This document shows positions 14,635-26,548 of a stretch of 64,000 nt of DNA, piece by piece. The notes below the pieces were generated by a model, which saw nothing but the letters and a program-made list of their open reading frames with translations, ran no database searches and was not told the origin of the DNA. Every line of letters starts with the position of its first letter. Positions within the stretch are counted from its first letter, which is position 1. The DNA is from Oscarella lobularis (lineage: Eukaryota; Porifera; Homoscleromorpha; Homosclerophorida; Oscarellidae). The stretch covers positions 1,550,001-1,614,000 of the forward strand of contig NC_089184.1 of assembly GCF_947507565.1 (NCBI RefSeq), in the 5' to 3' direction. A program made the position numbers and the translations under genes.

Positions 14635-15142
14635 AATGGGCTTGGGGGTCCCGGCCTACGGGGAAACACGCACTCACACGAACATGCACGCGTACACGAG
14701 ATAAAACGGCACACGCGAGCTAAAAAAGGAGCTACAAATTCTCTCGCTTACATAGCGACGTCCTCTTCGCTCCGACGAGCCCGCCGATCTTCATTCTCCA
14801 CGCCGAGTCTCTATTCACTGTGCAGGCGTCCTCCACGCGCGTTGAGGCGGCGAACGCGAGACGACACGCCGACGTGGATAGTCACGAGTCGTGCCTCGTG
14901 CGTGCCTCGCGCGCGTTCTCTCGCTCCATGTATTAAGATCTAATAATGGGATTAGGAGAAGCCTATCACTCTAAGAATCAAAGATTAGGGGCCTAGCTTT
15001 CTAATATATGCAGGTGCATCCCTAAGAATCAACGATTACAGACCCAGCTCTCTAATATAGGTATGCAAGTGAGTCAATAAGAAAAGAGACTCAGCTCTCT
15101 AAAAACAGCTCATATAATCCTTAGAATAATAAATAAAATCAT
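14635..15142. other. Intergenic stretch with reversed relics of the 41-bp satellite
   Basis: About 500 bp without a convincing gene. 14640-14940 is mixed, CG-containing single-copy-looking sequence. At 14972-15000 a segment reads AAGAATCAAAGATTAG then GGGCCTAG, the reverse complement of a satellite monomer. Degraded versions (AAGAATCAACGATTAC, GACCCAGCTCTCTAATAT) follow to about 15110. These are opposite in orientation to the 1-14133 array. Confidence 0.6.
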
Positions 15143-18100
15143 CTAGCCATATGATGACAGCAACGACTCTTCGCCGGTCGACTTTGATCGGCTCAGTGTT
15201 TCGTTCACTTTTTCCAACCGAGCCTCAAGCTTCCGTCTCATTCTATAAAACAGAGAGGTCATTAGAAGACTGAGAGGGCTGAAAAAACACGGGGGGGGGG
15301 GGGGGGGGGGGGGGGGGGATACCTGTCATCTGTCACACGTTGGCTATACATTCTCCCCAGCTCATTTCTCAGTGCCTCGTTTTGTTTCTTCTCATTAGAG
15401 CAAAGATTTTGCAATTGCTTTACCTGCACTTCTAATTCAGACATCTGCAAAAAGCGCACCAGGCTTCTTAAATCGTCACGTGATAATAACGACAACCGTA
15501 CTTTGCGTTGAGTATTGAGCAGCGCGGAAGCTTCGTTCTCGGCTCTGAGCTGGTACAGACTTTCTCGAGCCCCAAGCTGTTGCTCCATCTGTTGAGTCAT
15601 TTCCTCGACTACTTTTCTCATATCCGCTCTATGTGCACAAGTCATGACTTTGGCATCGAAATGTCAGTGTCATTATACTTTGTATTGGCTTCAGATGCTC
15701 GGTGATACCGAATCAGTTCTTCTTCTGATTTTCTCACGATGAAAAGTTCAGACTGAAGGTGACCTATCTGCTCAGCAAGTTCTTTGTTTCTATACAAAAA
15801 TATGTGCAACACTCCTTTTAATTTCTTCTCTGGCAACAGCTGACCGTAAGCTCAGCCGCTCCTTCTCATCTTCAAATCGTTTTAGCTCCTCTTTAAACGC
15901 GACGTTTTGGACGTTTAGTTCCTCCTTCTCTTCTAAAGACCGTCGATTCTCTTCTTGCAACTCTGCTTTAGCTGTCGACGCGTCGTTCAGATTCATTCTA
16001 TGCACACAAACTACAGCTGGCTTTAAAATCCAGGGACTTAAGCCAAAACACCTCAGAGATTCTAATTGCTGCCTCAGATCTTTAACCTGCCTTTTCAGAG
16101 TTCGGCACTCTCTCAAGTATTGCTCCCTGCACACAACGTCTCGTGGCAAATGCCGACTCTACACAAAAACCATAACCAACCTGACGCTTGAGAGCTCTTT
16201 GGTTGTCTTCTTTGTTGAGGAACTGTACTGCATAACCTGTTCATTCAGTTGCTGGTACGCTCGAGCCAACTCGTTCTAAAAGACAACACCTCTGTTTAGA
16301 TAAAAAAGGAATATTAGGAATATTACTTGAAGAGATTCCAGTTTCTGGCGCAAATTGCTGGCCTTAGCTTGCTGTTCTTTCAGCAATACCTCGATTTCCT
16401 TTCTTTCCTCTCGAAGACGACTACAGTTGGCTTGAGCGGACGTCAGTAAAGCGTCTTTCTCCGTCAAAGACGCCTGCACGTGCATTAGTTCATCAGAGAG
16501 CTGTTTCTGAAAAATAAGAAACGCAATTAGAATTATCCTAAGATTCGCAAACCCAAAATGGCACAAACCCTCTCCGTCTTCCGCTCGGAAAATAATCTTT
16601 GATAGTAATCCGATTGCTGCTCTGCAAGTTTCCGTTGAGTTATCTAAACATTCAATAGAGTAGACAGCACAAACTGGACGCATGCACTGACTTCCTGTCT
16701 CAGTTCCTGCTTCAACCGATCGACACTTCCTTTCAGTTCTTCTACGCTGCTATTCAGCTCTTCTTTTGTCTGAGTGTTTAGTCTCAAAGTCTCACTGGTC
16801 AGTGACAGCTGCGACTGAGTCTAAATGAATCAAAAAAATTACCCCAGCCGCGAAAGCATGAAGTGATCACGCACTTTTTCCAACTGACTTCTAACGTCAG
16901 CTATTTCTTCTTTCAATGCCGTGACCGTTTCGCTGTGTTGCCCCGTCAAGAGACGCTGCATTGAAGCTGTCGTCGCCTTGTGCTCGCTCAGTTCATCAGA
17001 CAAAGAACGACACTGTCTCTCGCTCATTTCAAGCTTGAGCTAGCATCGTCGAATAAACAAAAGAGTACCTCCCAATTATCCCATTCATACCAGCAAACTC
17101 TGATTTTCTGAAGCGATCTGAGTGAGTCTGTTTGACACAGAAGCTAGATCTTGCTGACTTCTTCGAAGCTGAGCTTCTACGTCAGCGGCACCAAGCTGCA
17201 CTTCACTTCTCAACCTAAACAAGAATCGAGTTACACAGGTTCTCGTTTATTAGGTAAGCTCTCACTTGATTTCTGCTTCTAAGGACGTCAGTGTCTCCGC
17301 TGCTTTCTTAGCCGACTCGGCCAAGTCATCGTGACAAGTGGCGATATCCGATTCTTTTATGCGCAGACTTGTTATCGCAGATTCCAGTTCGCTTCTATGC
17401 AAGTTTCAAATCAACTTGATCAATCTCGCTGCCTCGTTCGCTGAGAAACTCCACCTGCAAATCGCCAGCTGATTTTCAATATTTTCTTTTTCCTCCTGAA
17501 GACGACGTCGGTCTCGCTCGAACTCGACCTGCAGCAAGCCAAACGTCTCGTTGAATTTCGTCTGAGCGTGCAACGAAGCGTCGTGTTTCTCTTGAACCTA
17601 ATGAAGATACTAGCCGCGTGGTAACAAGCAATTTATTTTGAGCGCTCGTCACTTGACTCAATGCATCTTGCAGGTGTTTTCGAAGTTCTCCCGATTGGAC
17701 TCTTTCTTCTGAAATGTTCTCCTTGAGTTGTTGAATTTCAGCGTCGAGTCTGGCGTTCTCGTCGATAAGTGAAGCCTCCTTGTGATCCAGCAGAGACTTT
17801 TCGTGCTGCCAATTTTCCAGTTGAGCCTATAGATATAGGATTACGTTTCAAATAACACTGTAATCATAGTCGAGCAACCTGAGTCTCTCGGTGGCTTTCT
17901 TTTTCCAAGTTCAATTCCTGCAGCACCAATTCACGTTCCTAGCACACGCACAAGTGCAAAAGAAAAGTTTCGGAGAACTTCTCCCAGTACTTCTTCGGTC
18001 GACGATACTTCCGCTTGAGTTTCGGCCAACTGAGCAGACAGCAACAACACTTTCTGCTGAATTCTCCTCATCTAAAACACGCCGCAGAACAATGGTAAGA

Positions 18101-21100
18101 ACATTAGAGAAACGTTTCGCTAATGATGCCTCGTTTCTGTGATCGTCGCTTTCTCTTCTTCTCTCCTCGCTAGAGCTCTCCATTGATTTCTGAAGAGTCA
18201 ATTGAGCCCTGAGAGATAGATCCAGGTCTCTCGCAGTCGCATCCAAGCGAGACTTAATCGCGGCGCTCTCCGTTTCCGTCTGTCGTAAACTCAGAGCCAG
18301 CTTTCCCAGTTGACCTTCCAGCGTCGAGACTTTAGCATCAGCATCTAGCAGTTTTCTTTCGTATTCCAACTGAATGTCGTTGGTCTTTCGTTGAGCAGAA
18401 GCCAGCGCGGCATCCGAGTTCTTCAACTGCAGAAACAACGAGTCAAGCCGCCGTCGTAATTTCACCAGATTACAATAGCTGACCTTTTCGCGGATTCGTT
18501 GAATTTCTTGACGACACGATTCGTTCGCTTCTTCTGTTCGAACCATTTCGTCGGATAGCTGGCCCGTCAGTTGCTGAACCTGCGATTATTTTCTTTGTAC
18601 TTGTTACCTATATATATAACGAAGAGCCCCAAACCTGAGCTTGCAGAGCCTCGTTTTCTCTCGTAAGACACTGGGCCACTTCGCGAGATGCGGACACTTC
18701 TCCAGTCGTGTGCGTTATCTGCTCCCGCAACTGTAAACTCTAAACGCCACTGTAAGGAAAAGAGCGCGCACATCAGACCGAAGGCGACCTCGTTGCCGTA
18801 CGAATTGCGAAGCGTCGCAATTTCTGCGATCAACTTTTGCCGCTCTTCGTGATTGCTAGCGAGCTCCTCGCGAAGTTCGGCGACGCGTCGATCGCTCCGT
18901 GTTGCATTACCTTTCTCGGCTCTATCGAAAGTACGTAATTAAGAACATTTGAATGAGACTTCGCTCAACGAAATCGAACCTTATCTGCGTCTTTAGCTTT
19001 TCTATTTCCCCGAGAAGACTTATTCGCTGCGATTCGCACGCTTCGAATTCAATACGTACCTAGATGTGATTTCCTCGATCCCTTTTTTTCCTTTCAATCA
19101 ATCTCGTACTGTACAAACCTTTCTCTCTCTTTCTGTCGCCTCTCGTTCGGCCTGATTCATCTTCAGCAGCTGCTCCTCGTGTTTGCTTTGCTGCTTTAGT
19201 GACTCGCTCTGAAGTCTTTCCAGCACCCGTCGCAATTCTCGCTCCTCGCTTTGCCTCTCTTTCACCATCTGCTCCCGCACCGCCGCTATTTCCCCGTTCA
19301 GACTTTCGACTCTTTCTTTCCGACTTTCGGCAGCTTCCAAAAGTTCCTAGTGGGAAAAAAACGTAATGGAGCCCTCGCACACCAGCAGTCTGAAGCGACT
19401 TGCCTGTTTAGCCTGCTTCTCAGACTGCAATTGCTTTCGTAAATCTCGCGCATTAGCCTCAGCTTGAGCGTTATCCCTAGCACGACCGGTCGTCTCTTCA
19501 TGAAGACGCGTCTGAAGCTGATCCAACTCCTTCTGCAATTTCTCCATCGATGCATCTTTTGTCTGAGAATAAGGCCACGATAAATAAATATTTCACACGT
19601 GCGCTTGCAAACAAAACCTTAATTTCTCCCTGCAGTTTTCCTCTTTCGGCTTCGAGAGCCAAAAGGCGGAGTCCTTTCTCTTCGTTCTCCTTCAAAGCGC
19701 GAGTCTGATCTGTCCTTATTTGATCGATTGTCGTTTCCGCTCGACGAGACTCCTTTACCGCGTCCTTCGACAGCGCCTCAATCTGAGCCTTCTGCCTGCT
19801 GCATTCCGCCTTCAAATCGGAAACCAAAGCCTGCTGACGTGCCAAGCTTTGTTGAGCCGATTTCAATTCGGCTTCGACGACCTCGTGTTGCTGGCCAACC
19901 TAAACACGGACTATCAGCTGTGCTACTCCACGTGTCCGTTTCTTACTTGCTGTACTCGTCCAGTCTGTTGCTCAACGATGTTTCTCGTACTGTCGAGTTC
20001 TCTTCCAAGATTCTCCTTTTGCTCTCTGGACTGCTGCAGTTGTTCACGCGTGAAAGAAATCTCGCTGGATAGCGACGTTTTCTGCTTCTTTAGCTCTTGG
20101 CATTCTCGCTCTTTCGATGCCAATTTCGTCTGCAAGAGACGCTCTTCAGCTTTTGAACTTTCAAAGTGCTTTTGAGAAGAGGCTAAAGAAAGATAGTAAA
20201 TACCGTTTATTTTTCGTATGTGAGGAAGTCAGTTAGAAATCTTACCTAGTTCGGCTTTCGTCCCGTCGAGCAAATCCGAGACTTCGTCCTTTTCCCTTTG
20301 AATCGACACTATCTTATCCTCTCTCGTCTTCAGCTCTCTACGCACGGTTTCCAATTCCTTTTTCGTCTTTTGCAACTGCCTTTCACGACTCGACAACTCC
20401 TGCTGAAGCGACTGCAGATCCTTCGACAGAGCGTCGCTATCCGACCGAGCGTATCCAATCGACTCGACGCTATCGTCGAGTTGCCGCCGCGCCGAGTCCA
20501 ACTCGAACGTCAAACTTCGACTCTGCTGCTTTGACTCTTCGACCATTGCCTCCAAATGCCGATTCTCCGCCTCTAATTCGCTTTGAACGATCGCATGCCT
20601 CTCGGCCGCTTTCGCTCTCTCGTCGAGCTCCCTCTCCAATTCCTCCGTCTCCTTTCGCAATTTTTCCGTCGACGCCGCCTCTCGACCGCGCTGCTCTTCG
20701 ACCGACGCCAGTCTCGCCTGAACGTCGTCGACTTTCTCGCCTAGCTCGTCTCTCTCCGCAATCGCCGCCGACAATTTCTCGTTCACCGCGTTCAGTTCTC
20801 TTCTCAAGGACTGACCGGTCAATTCGACTTCGGACAGATACTTCTCCCTGTCGCTCATCGACTTCGACGACGTCGCTAGCTCTTTTTCCGTCTTCGTTCT
20901 AGCCTCGACGGCAGCATTAAGTTGCTTAGCCAGACTTTCCAGTTGCTGCTTCAGTGAATCGGTCTCGGCTCGTAGAACAGCGTTTCGACGTTTTTCCTGA
21001 CCCAATTGCCCTTGCATCGTGTCAATTCCGGCCACGGCTTTCTCTTTCTGATCTAAAAAAAACAATTGACTAGGCGCTAGGGTTCTGATTTCCCTTGTTG

Positions 21101-23186
21101 AGTGCTTACTTTTTATTTCGTCAAGTGCACTCTGTTTTTGAGCAGTCCTCTTGTCTGCTTCAGTCAGCTGGCGTTTCAGCTGGTCGCACTCGTCTCGAAG
21201 GCTCACTGCACGGCCTTGAGCGACGTAGACTTCCTCACGAACCTGTTGATTATCCAGCAACAATTCTTGTATCTCTCTACGAGACGAGATGCAAAAAAAC
21301 GAGCGTGCAAATCGTCCCTTCAGCGCGTACTGTTTGAACGTCTCTTGAACAATGGTCGCATCTCTCTCTTGAATCTTCACCTTCTCTCTCAACGTTTCGA
21401 GCTCTTTCATGACAGAATCACGCTCTTCTTTGTACGCCTTCAATAATGAAAAAGTCAATTTTTGAACCAATACCTTTCCTCTCGATCAACTCACCTTTAG
21501 ATCCTGCTGAGATTCCTCCGACTCTCCGCCGATATTCATCAACGTCTGCTTCGCTTCGGACGCCTCCTCGACGCTCCTCTCCTTCTTCCACCACAAATGC
21601 CGAATCACTTCGTCAGTGGTAGCCTGACTGGGACCGAAGCCTTCCTTTTCCAGAGCTGCAATGATGAGCTTCATCTCTTCGGCATGCTACAGGAGAAAGG
21701 ATTTCACGTACCCACCGAAAAAGAACCGACTACTAATAGAATACCTTTCTGCTGTCTGCTCTGTGAGCTGTCCATCGACCGAAGTATTGTACGGAATTCT
21801 TTCTGCTGCCTCGAGGCGCGTCTTGACGAGGTGAAGTGCTTCGAGCTTGTTTGAGATCCTCCGAAAGTTTGTCTAATTTTTCCTTGTTCTCCTGAATGAT
21901 GGCCTCGTAGCGAGCTCGATCGCCGTCTCTGTCTTGAGTCGCTTCCGCCAGTTGAATCTGAAGGCGAGAGAACATGTTGGAAAAGGTAAGGAATACGAAG
22001 TATTCTGACTTTCAGCTGCGTTCGCTCTTGAGTGGTTTTCTCTTCTAAAGCGGCGATTTCCGACGCTTTCTCTTTCTGCAATTTCTCCAATTGCTGTCGA
22101 GATCGAACGAACTTAGCTTGCAGGACTCCAATCTAAACGCGAACGCTAGACGTCGTCGGCAACAAATAAAGATTCTCCACGTACGTTGACGCGAGCACCG
22201 TCCATTTCCACTATGCCTTTGCTGCCGTCCAATTGCTCCTTTAGTTTGAGGACCACTCGCTGAGCCTTGGTCAACTCTTGCGCGATCGTTTGTCTCTGCT
22301 GTTGTTCCTTCAGGCGGCAGGCCTCGGTCTCTTCCAGCACTCCTTTCACGGATCTCAGTTCTTCCTGTGAGTCAAAAAAAATGCGCGCCTGCTAACGGTT
22401 TATTCTTGAGTCGCACCTTCAAAGCTTCTACTTCCTTGTGAAAGCCTGAAAGTCGGCTTTGAGAGCTTTCACCTGATGCGACTCTCGACTTTGCCTCTTC
22501 TTGCTTCATCGATTCCACCGTTCGATTCGAAGCGGCAAGCTGAAAGAGAAGAAGCGGTAGCATTTTTTAGCCTCGTCAAAAAAAAGGCACATTTGCTTCA
22601 GTTATTATACCTCTACTTTTAAGAGGTTTCTTTGACGCTCCATATCCTTCAAGGTCTCTTGAAAGTTAGCCTGCTCTCTCTCCATGTCGACTTTTCCTTT
22701 TCGCTGCACTTGCCGTAGTTCAAGCTCGTGCTTCTGTCTCGCTTGATCCAACTGATCGTGCGCTTCTGACAGTTGATTTTTCAACTGTTGCACAATGCCT
22801 AAACAAAGACGTCTTCCAGTCAGAAGAATCCTTGCGTTACTATACGGTTATCTGTCTCACTAGGCATTCTGCTGAACTTGTCCTTAATCACTTTGTTCTC
22901 GACCTCAAGAGACATGATAGTCTCCCTCGAAGCAGCAAGCTGATCTTCCAAATAATCCTACTCAAAAACACCCTCGCAAACAATCCAAGACCAAATCCGG
23001 AAAAGACGGCACCTTCTCCTCCCAAAGATCCACGCCATCGCCAGCAGAATCGCTCCGATTCCTCCTCAAAGGCACCGGCGACTGACTCCTCCGATATCGA
23101 ATCACCGCGAGACTATCCATACTAACAGGCCGACTCAAACTCAGCGGCGGCGAAGCGAACTTCTTCTTTCTCAACAACCCCGAAGC

Positions 23187-23239
<53 letters not shown>

Positions 23240-23947
23240 CAATATCGTTCCCAGACGACTGAGGCGACGCCGACCCCTTCAGAGGACTCAGTGCACTCAA
23301 ACGCAGCCCGCGACCGTCGGCAATCGCCTTCCCCGGCGACGCCGATCGCCCGTCGGCCGATTCCCTTCGCGTCGTTTCCGTCGGCGACGGCGACAATCTT
23401 CGGGCGACGTTCGCCGGCTTGAGCAGCAATCGACGTCGGGAATCCATTTCCGTCGCGTCCGAATCGAAATTCTCGACGGTTGCGATTCGTTCGTCGAAAC
23501 TGTTCGTCGGCGACACTAACGGATATACAGGATGATGTGTAAAAGTCTCAAATCGGACGTCTCTCGCACGATCGAAGGACTCTTAGAGCAGCCGAGACTA
23601 TTTTAGGTTCGGCTAAGTACTACTCCTCAGCTAAGTAAACTGTAAACTAACCCAACTACTATAGTAACGGTTCCCGTGAAGGGTGCAGATACCTTTTCCA
23701 ACGTGACGACGATTATCGAAGGGTGGCGGTGTCGCTTCGGTCTGTAAGTGGAGAGAAAAGACGGCGCCTTTTGGCGTTTGCGCGTTTGTTTTGCGTTCAA
23801 GCGGTTTTGCACCTCGTCGTCGTCGATGGCGTCGAGTAGGGCGTCGATGCTCGTTGCGGTCGAGAGAGGAGTCTCTTCGTCCGACGTCGGCGTCGCTGCG
23901 AATCTGTCCGCTAGGTAGACGCCCGTTTCTGTCTCGTCGTCTTCCAT
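15143..23947 (-). CDS. Long multi-exon coiled-coil protein (unidentified)
   Basis: The start is the ATG at 23947. The first spliced exons are 23947-23813, 23741-23693, 23515-23013, 22957-22861, 22798-22611, 22539-22417, 22364-22185, 22132-22010, 21957-21745 and 21686-21495. Their phases agree at every junction. The last exon is 15242-15143 (stop TAG). About 30 small exons separated by 45-80 nt introns give an estimated 2200 residues. The first 220 residues are an acidic, then Ser/Arg/Pro-rich head containing a polyglycine run. The rest is charged heptad-rich coiled coil (Glu, Lys, Gln, Leu, Arg). A short conserved-looking insert with paired tryptophans (HLWWKKERS) lies in exon 10. The head-plus-rod plan recalls cingulin, rootletin or other cytoskeletal and centrosomal rods, but I do not recognise a diagnostic motif, so no family is assigned. 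Middle exon borders were not all traced, and a split into two genes is possible. Confidence 0.8.
15291..15318. repeat. 28-base homopolymer G tract inside an intron
   Basis: An uninterrupted run of 28 G lies in the last intron (15322-15243) of the minus-strand coiled-coil gene. On the sense strand it is C28, beginning four bases after the 5' splice site (GTAT). It could form G-quadruplex or i-motif structures. A run this long is also prone to length error in assembly. Confidence 0.9.
23193..23238. repeat. GGC trinucleotide tract coding polyglycine
   Basis: A CCG/GCC run on the plus strand reads as GGC codons on the minus strand. It encodes about 15-16 consecutive glycines in exon 3 of the coiled-coil gene, between a Ser/Pro-rich stretch and a basic segment. 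Such tracts are length-polymorphic. Confidence 0.9.
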
Positions 23948-24128
23948 CTGTTTGTTTTCATCTAACGCGCGCGATCGGGGACGCGGGAGTGGGCGCGGGC
24001 GGACGCGGGGCGTGCAGGCTGGGCCGACTGCGCGGGCCGAGAGGACCGTGGTTACACCATACATAGAGACAGATAGATGGTTACACTGACAGCCCCTGTT
24101 CTACTATTGAAAAGGTTTTTGTGTACGT

Positions 24129-25064
24129 CTAAGAACGACTCTGGAATTCTCCCTCAAAAGGATCCTTACAATGAGCTGGATTCAGCAATTTGTTAAATAC
24201 CAGAAGAATTCCATTCTGCTTTTCGGGACGTGGCAAAAGACGCTGCTCTTTCTCTGAAAAATCCTTCTCCGGATTAAAATTCACAATCGATCCAAATCGC
24301 AATTTGTTGACATTGAGTGCCTGACCAGCTGCTTCGAAGAGACACTCCTTGATCTCTTCCTGTTTTTCCGCTGAAAACTCGTCGAGCTTGGTTATAATCA
24401 CGTAGATTCTTATCTTTCTTTCTAAATCCAAATAAGTGATAAAAATTGAACTAATCTGAGTTACGAATGTACTTCTTTCGCTTTTTTCGTCGTTGATGGC
24501 TTCGCACGCGTCGTGTACTTCTTTTGCTAGCTGATCGGGAAAATTCTCTCTGGCTGACATGATAAAAAGGATCGTCCACGCTGTCATTGAACGATCCATT
24601 TCCGAAAAGGACCTCTGCAAATTCTCTCGTTCGTCCTCGCCCGACGAAGTGCCTGCAATAGCCGAGAATAAAAAGGTGTCGTCCGGAATTCTACCATCAG
24701 CAATGTATTTAAGTAGGTCGGACAGGATCCTTCGATTGGGCAGTCCCACCATGTCGAACAGCGTGGGAGCGCGACTGCGCTCACTCTTTGTCAGCCTTGC
24801 GTACATGCCTTCACGATGGTCATATTTCTTCAATCGCTTTGTTTTGTTCTCGTCCGTAACACCGATTTCGGCAATTTCTTGATATTCAGCGGACGATTCT
24901 CTAAGATTGATAGTGTAGTTGAACGAGTTGACGAGCGACGATTTCCCGCAGCCTGGCGTTCCGAGAAGAAGAAATTTTTGATTGCTAAAATTGTCGATGG
25001 CGAATCGACGTCTGCGCTTGATTTGGCGCTGCAGCGGCGAAAAGAAAGAAAAGACCCCTCCCAT
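24129..25064 (-). CDS. P-loop GTPase of uncertain family (IFI44-like appearance)
   Basis: From the first true ATG (25064) the frame encodes 311 residues. A hydrophobic, then Arg/Lys-rich N-terminus (residues 4-20) leads into a Walker A/G1 loop GTPGCGKSS at 35-43. A DMVG motif at 104-107 fits the G3 DxxG, and TKLD, preceded by a hydrophobic strand, fits the G4 NKxD class. The order and spacing indicate a GTP-binding domain. The overall look resembles IFI44-type or other stand-alone defence-related GTPases, but this is a judgement from motif style only. The frame stays open upstream of 25064 and an intron with GTGAGC donor may precede it, so the true start may lie further 5'. A 51-nt in-frame segment (about 24467-24417) has a GTAACT donor and an AG end and may be a retained intron. 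Neighbours run on the same strand without overlap. Confidence 0.65.
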   Translation of the reverse strand: MGGVFSFFSPLQRQIKRRRRFAIDNFSNQKFLLLGTPGCGKSSLVNSFNYTINLRESSAEYQEIAEIGVTDENKTKRLKKYDHREGMYARLTKSERSRAPTLFDMVGLPNRRILSDLLKYIADGRIPDDTFLFSAIAGTSSGEDERENLQRSFSEMDRSMTAWTILFIMSARENFPDQLAKEVHDACEAINDEKSERSTFVTQISSIFITYLDLERKIRIYVIITKLDEFSAEKQEEIKECLFEAAGQALNVNKLRFGSIVNFNPEKDFSEKEQRLLPRPEKQNGILLVFNKLLNPAHCKDPFEGEFQSRS

Positions 25065-25423
25065 AAGCAGTGCCTGCCCCAAGAAAGAACTGATGATGCA
25101 ATGAGGGAGACTGTCAAGAGCTCACGTTTATGAATAATGTCCCTCTTTTGCCTCCAACGGTTTGACTCAAAAACACATGGCAGCAGCCTGTCTGGATTAG
25201 AAATAACAAAATTAATCGCGCGACCGATATTACAGCAATATAATCCAGCGAATTCGCTCGACAGTCTTCTTACGTTGCTAGGAAACAGATAACACTGAAA
25301 GCAGACTCCTCCGGTTTTCAAGAATCAGGCTATAAATAGAGCCGGATCACGCTGAACGGATAGAATGTATTGAACCATCAATGAACAAAACAGCAGTTCT
25401 GAACCAAAAGTATAAGAACACGC

Positions 25424-26548
25424 CTAATTATCAAAATGGGAATCAACATGGGAAATGAAGGCATCTTTGGTGGAAAAGAGAGACTCTTGACACCCACAAA
25501 TTGGACAAAGAGATTGATGCTTCTCATGATCCTTCCGAGAAAGCGACGAATCCTCTGATCGGATTTCAAGACTTGTTGGCAAAGACTGCTGGGCTCCAGC
25601 AGCGGAGACGTAGTCATCGTCTTCGGAATCACTAGCTGCTCCCACTTGGCGTTTCATTTCTTCCAATTTTCTATCATACTGAAGGCGCTCGGTGACGAGA
25701 GCTTTTTCAAGATGACGCTTTTTGGTTTTCAGCTCCTTGTTCGACTTCTCTAAAAGTCGTACCTTTTCCAGTGCTGCCTTCAAGTCGGATTCTACCGCTA
25801 AGTTGCGCTGCTTCAATTGCTCATTTTCATCTTTTAGTTGAGCGTCGTCTTTTGAAGAAGTGTTGCCGGCACTCATCTCAAAAGATTTTACTTCAGGACT
25901 TAGGTGTTGGATCTGCTCGTTTTGTGACTCTAGATCTTGTACGCGACCCTTCAAGTCTTGACACGTTCTTTCCAGCGTTTCAATGTATTGTTGTTGATGC
26001 TCCTTTTCAGACTCCAATTCAATGATTCGAGTTTTCAACTGCTCGTTCTCACTCAATGAAAAAGGTCCATTTTGATTAGGAGAAAGTTGCTTTGAATTTT
26101 GATCTTCACTATCATCATCACTGCCGCTATTTTGCGTGGAAACCGGCCTCTCTACAACAACAAGCGATTCATATTGGGTTGTAGTGATGTCTTCAGTGGC
26201 ATCTGACGGTAAGCCAAATCTGAAAGGCTTGCTTGTGCCGATAGTCGCTCCTGTGCCGTCAATATAGACAAAAACATAGGAATTGAGGTCCTCCGGAAGA
26301 TGTTTGGCTGGAAAAACAACTGTTTTCCTTTTTTGTTTGCTGGCATCAGCCCACTGCCAGGTGAAGTAAGACTTGCTTGCCTCCGATTGATTCTTTTCTG
26401 GGCACAACGCAATCCAATCACGGCTCCCACATACAAAAGCTTCAGCAATTATTTTGTATATACAGTGCACATCGAATTTGGGCGGGAAGAAGGACACGTC
26501 GTCATCAAACCGTATTTTATCATCAGCAGAAACAGAAACTGAAGACAT
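25424..26548 (-). CDS. SKICH / coiled-coil / zinc-finger protein, CALCOCO-TAX1BP1-like autophagy receptor
   Basis: One exon of 374 residues. Residues about 11-111 look like a SKICH domain: a beta-rich block with SRDWIAL, YFTWQWAD and YVFVYIDG followed by SKPFRF, as in NDP52, TAX1BP1 and CALCOCO1. Immediately after it, residues 129-132 read LVVV, at almost the same place as the non-canonical LC3-binding LVV motif of NDP52 (around 133-136). Residues about 170-320 are coiled coil. The C-terminus has C348-x2-C351 and H367-x3-H371, the spacing of the ubiquitin-binding zinc finger in this family. The inferred role is linking ubiquitin-tagged cargo to autophagosomes. An in-frame ATG lies further upstream, but its extra residues form a hydrophobic stretch foreign to this family, so 26548 is preferred. 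The gene has no intron, unlike its neighbours. Confidence 0.82.
   Translation of the reverse strand: MSSVSVSADDKIRFDDDVSFFPPKFDVHCIYKIIAEAFVCGSRDWIALCPEKNQSEASKSYFTWQWADASKQKRKTVVFPAKHLPEDLNSYVFVYIDGTGATIGTSKPFRFGLPSDATEDITTTQYESLVVVERPVSTQNSGSDDDSEDQNSKQLSPNQNGPFSLSENEQLKTRIIELESEKEHQQQYIETLERTCQDLKGRVQDLESQNEQIQHLSPEVKSFEMSAGNTSSKDDAQLKDENEQLKQRNLAVESDLKAALEKVRLLEKSNKELKTKKRHLEKALVTERLQYDRKLEEMKRQVGAASDSEDDDYVSAAGAQQSLPTSLEIRSEDSSLSRKDHEKHQSLCPICGCQESLFSTKDAFISHVDSHFDN

Noticed and set aside
14115..14943. Overlapping open frames in all six frames with TIV/DNCP repeats
   Set aside because: Produced by the 15-bp palindromic minisatellite. Every frame is open for the same reason.
20298..20902. 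Plus-strand frames opposite the coiled-coil gene
   Set aside because: They mirror the minus-strand exons (Glu/Gln/Arg codons read backwards as Ser/Leu/Phe) and have no independent support.
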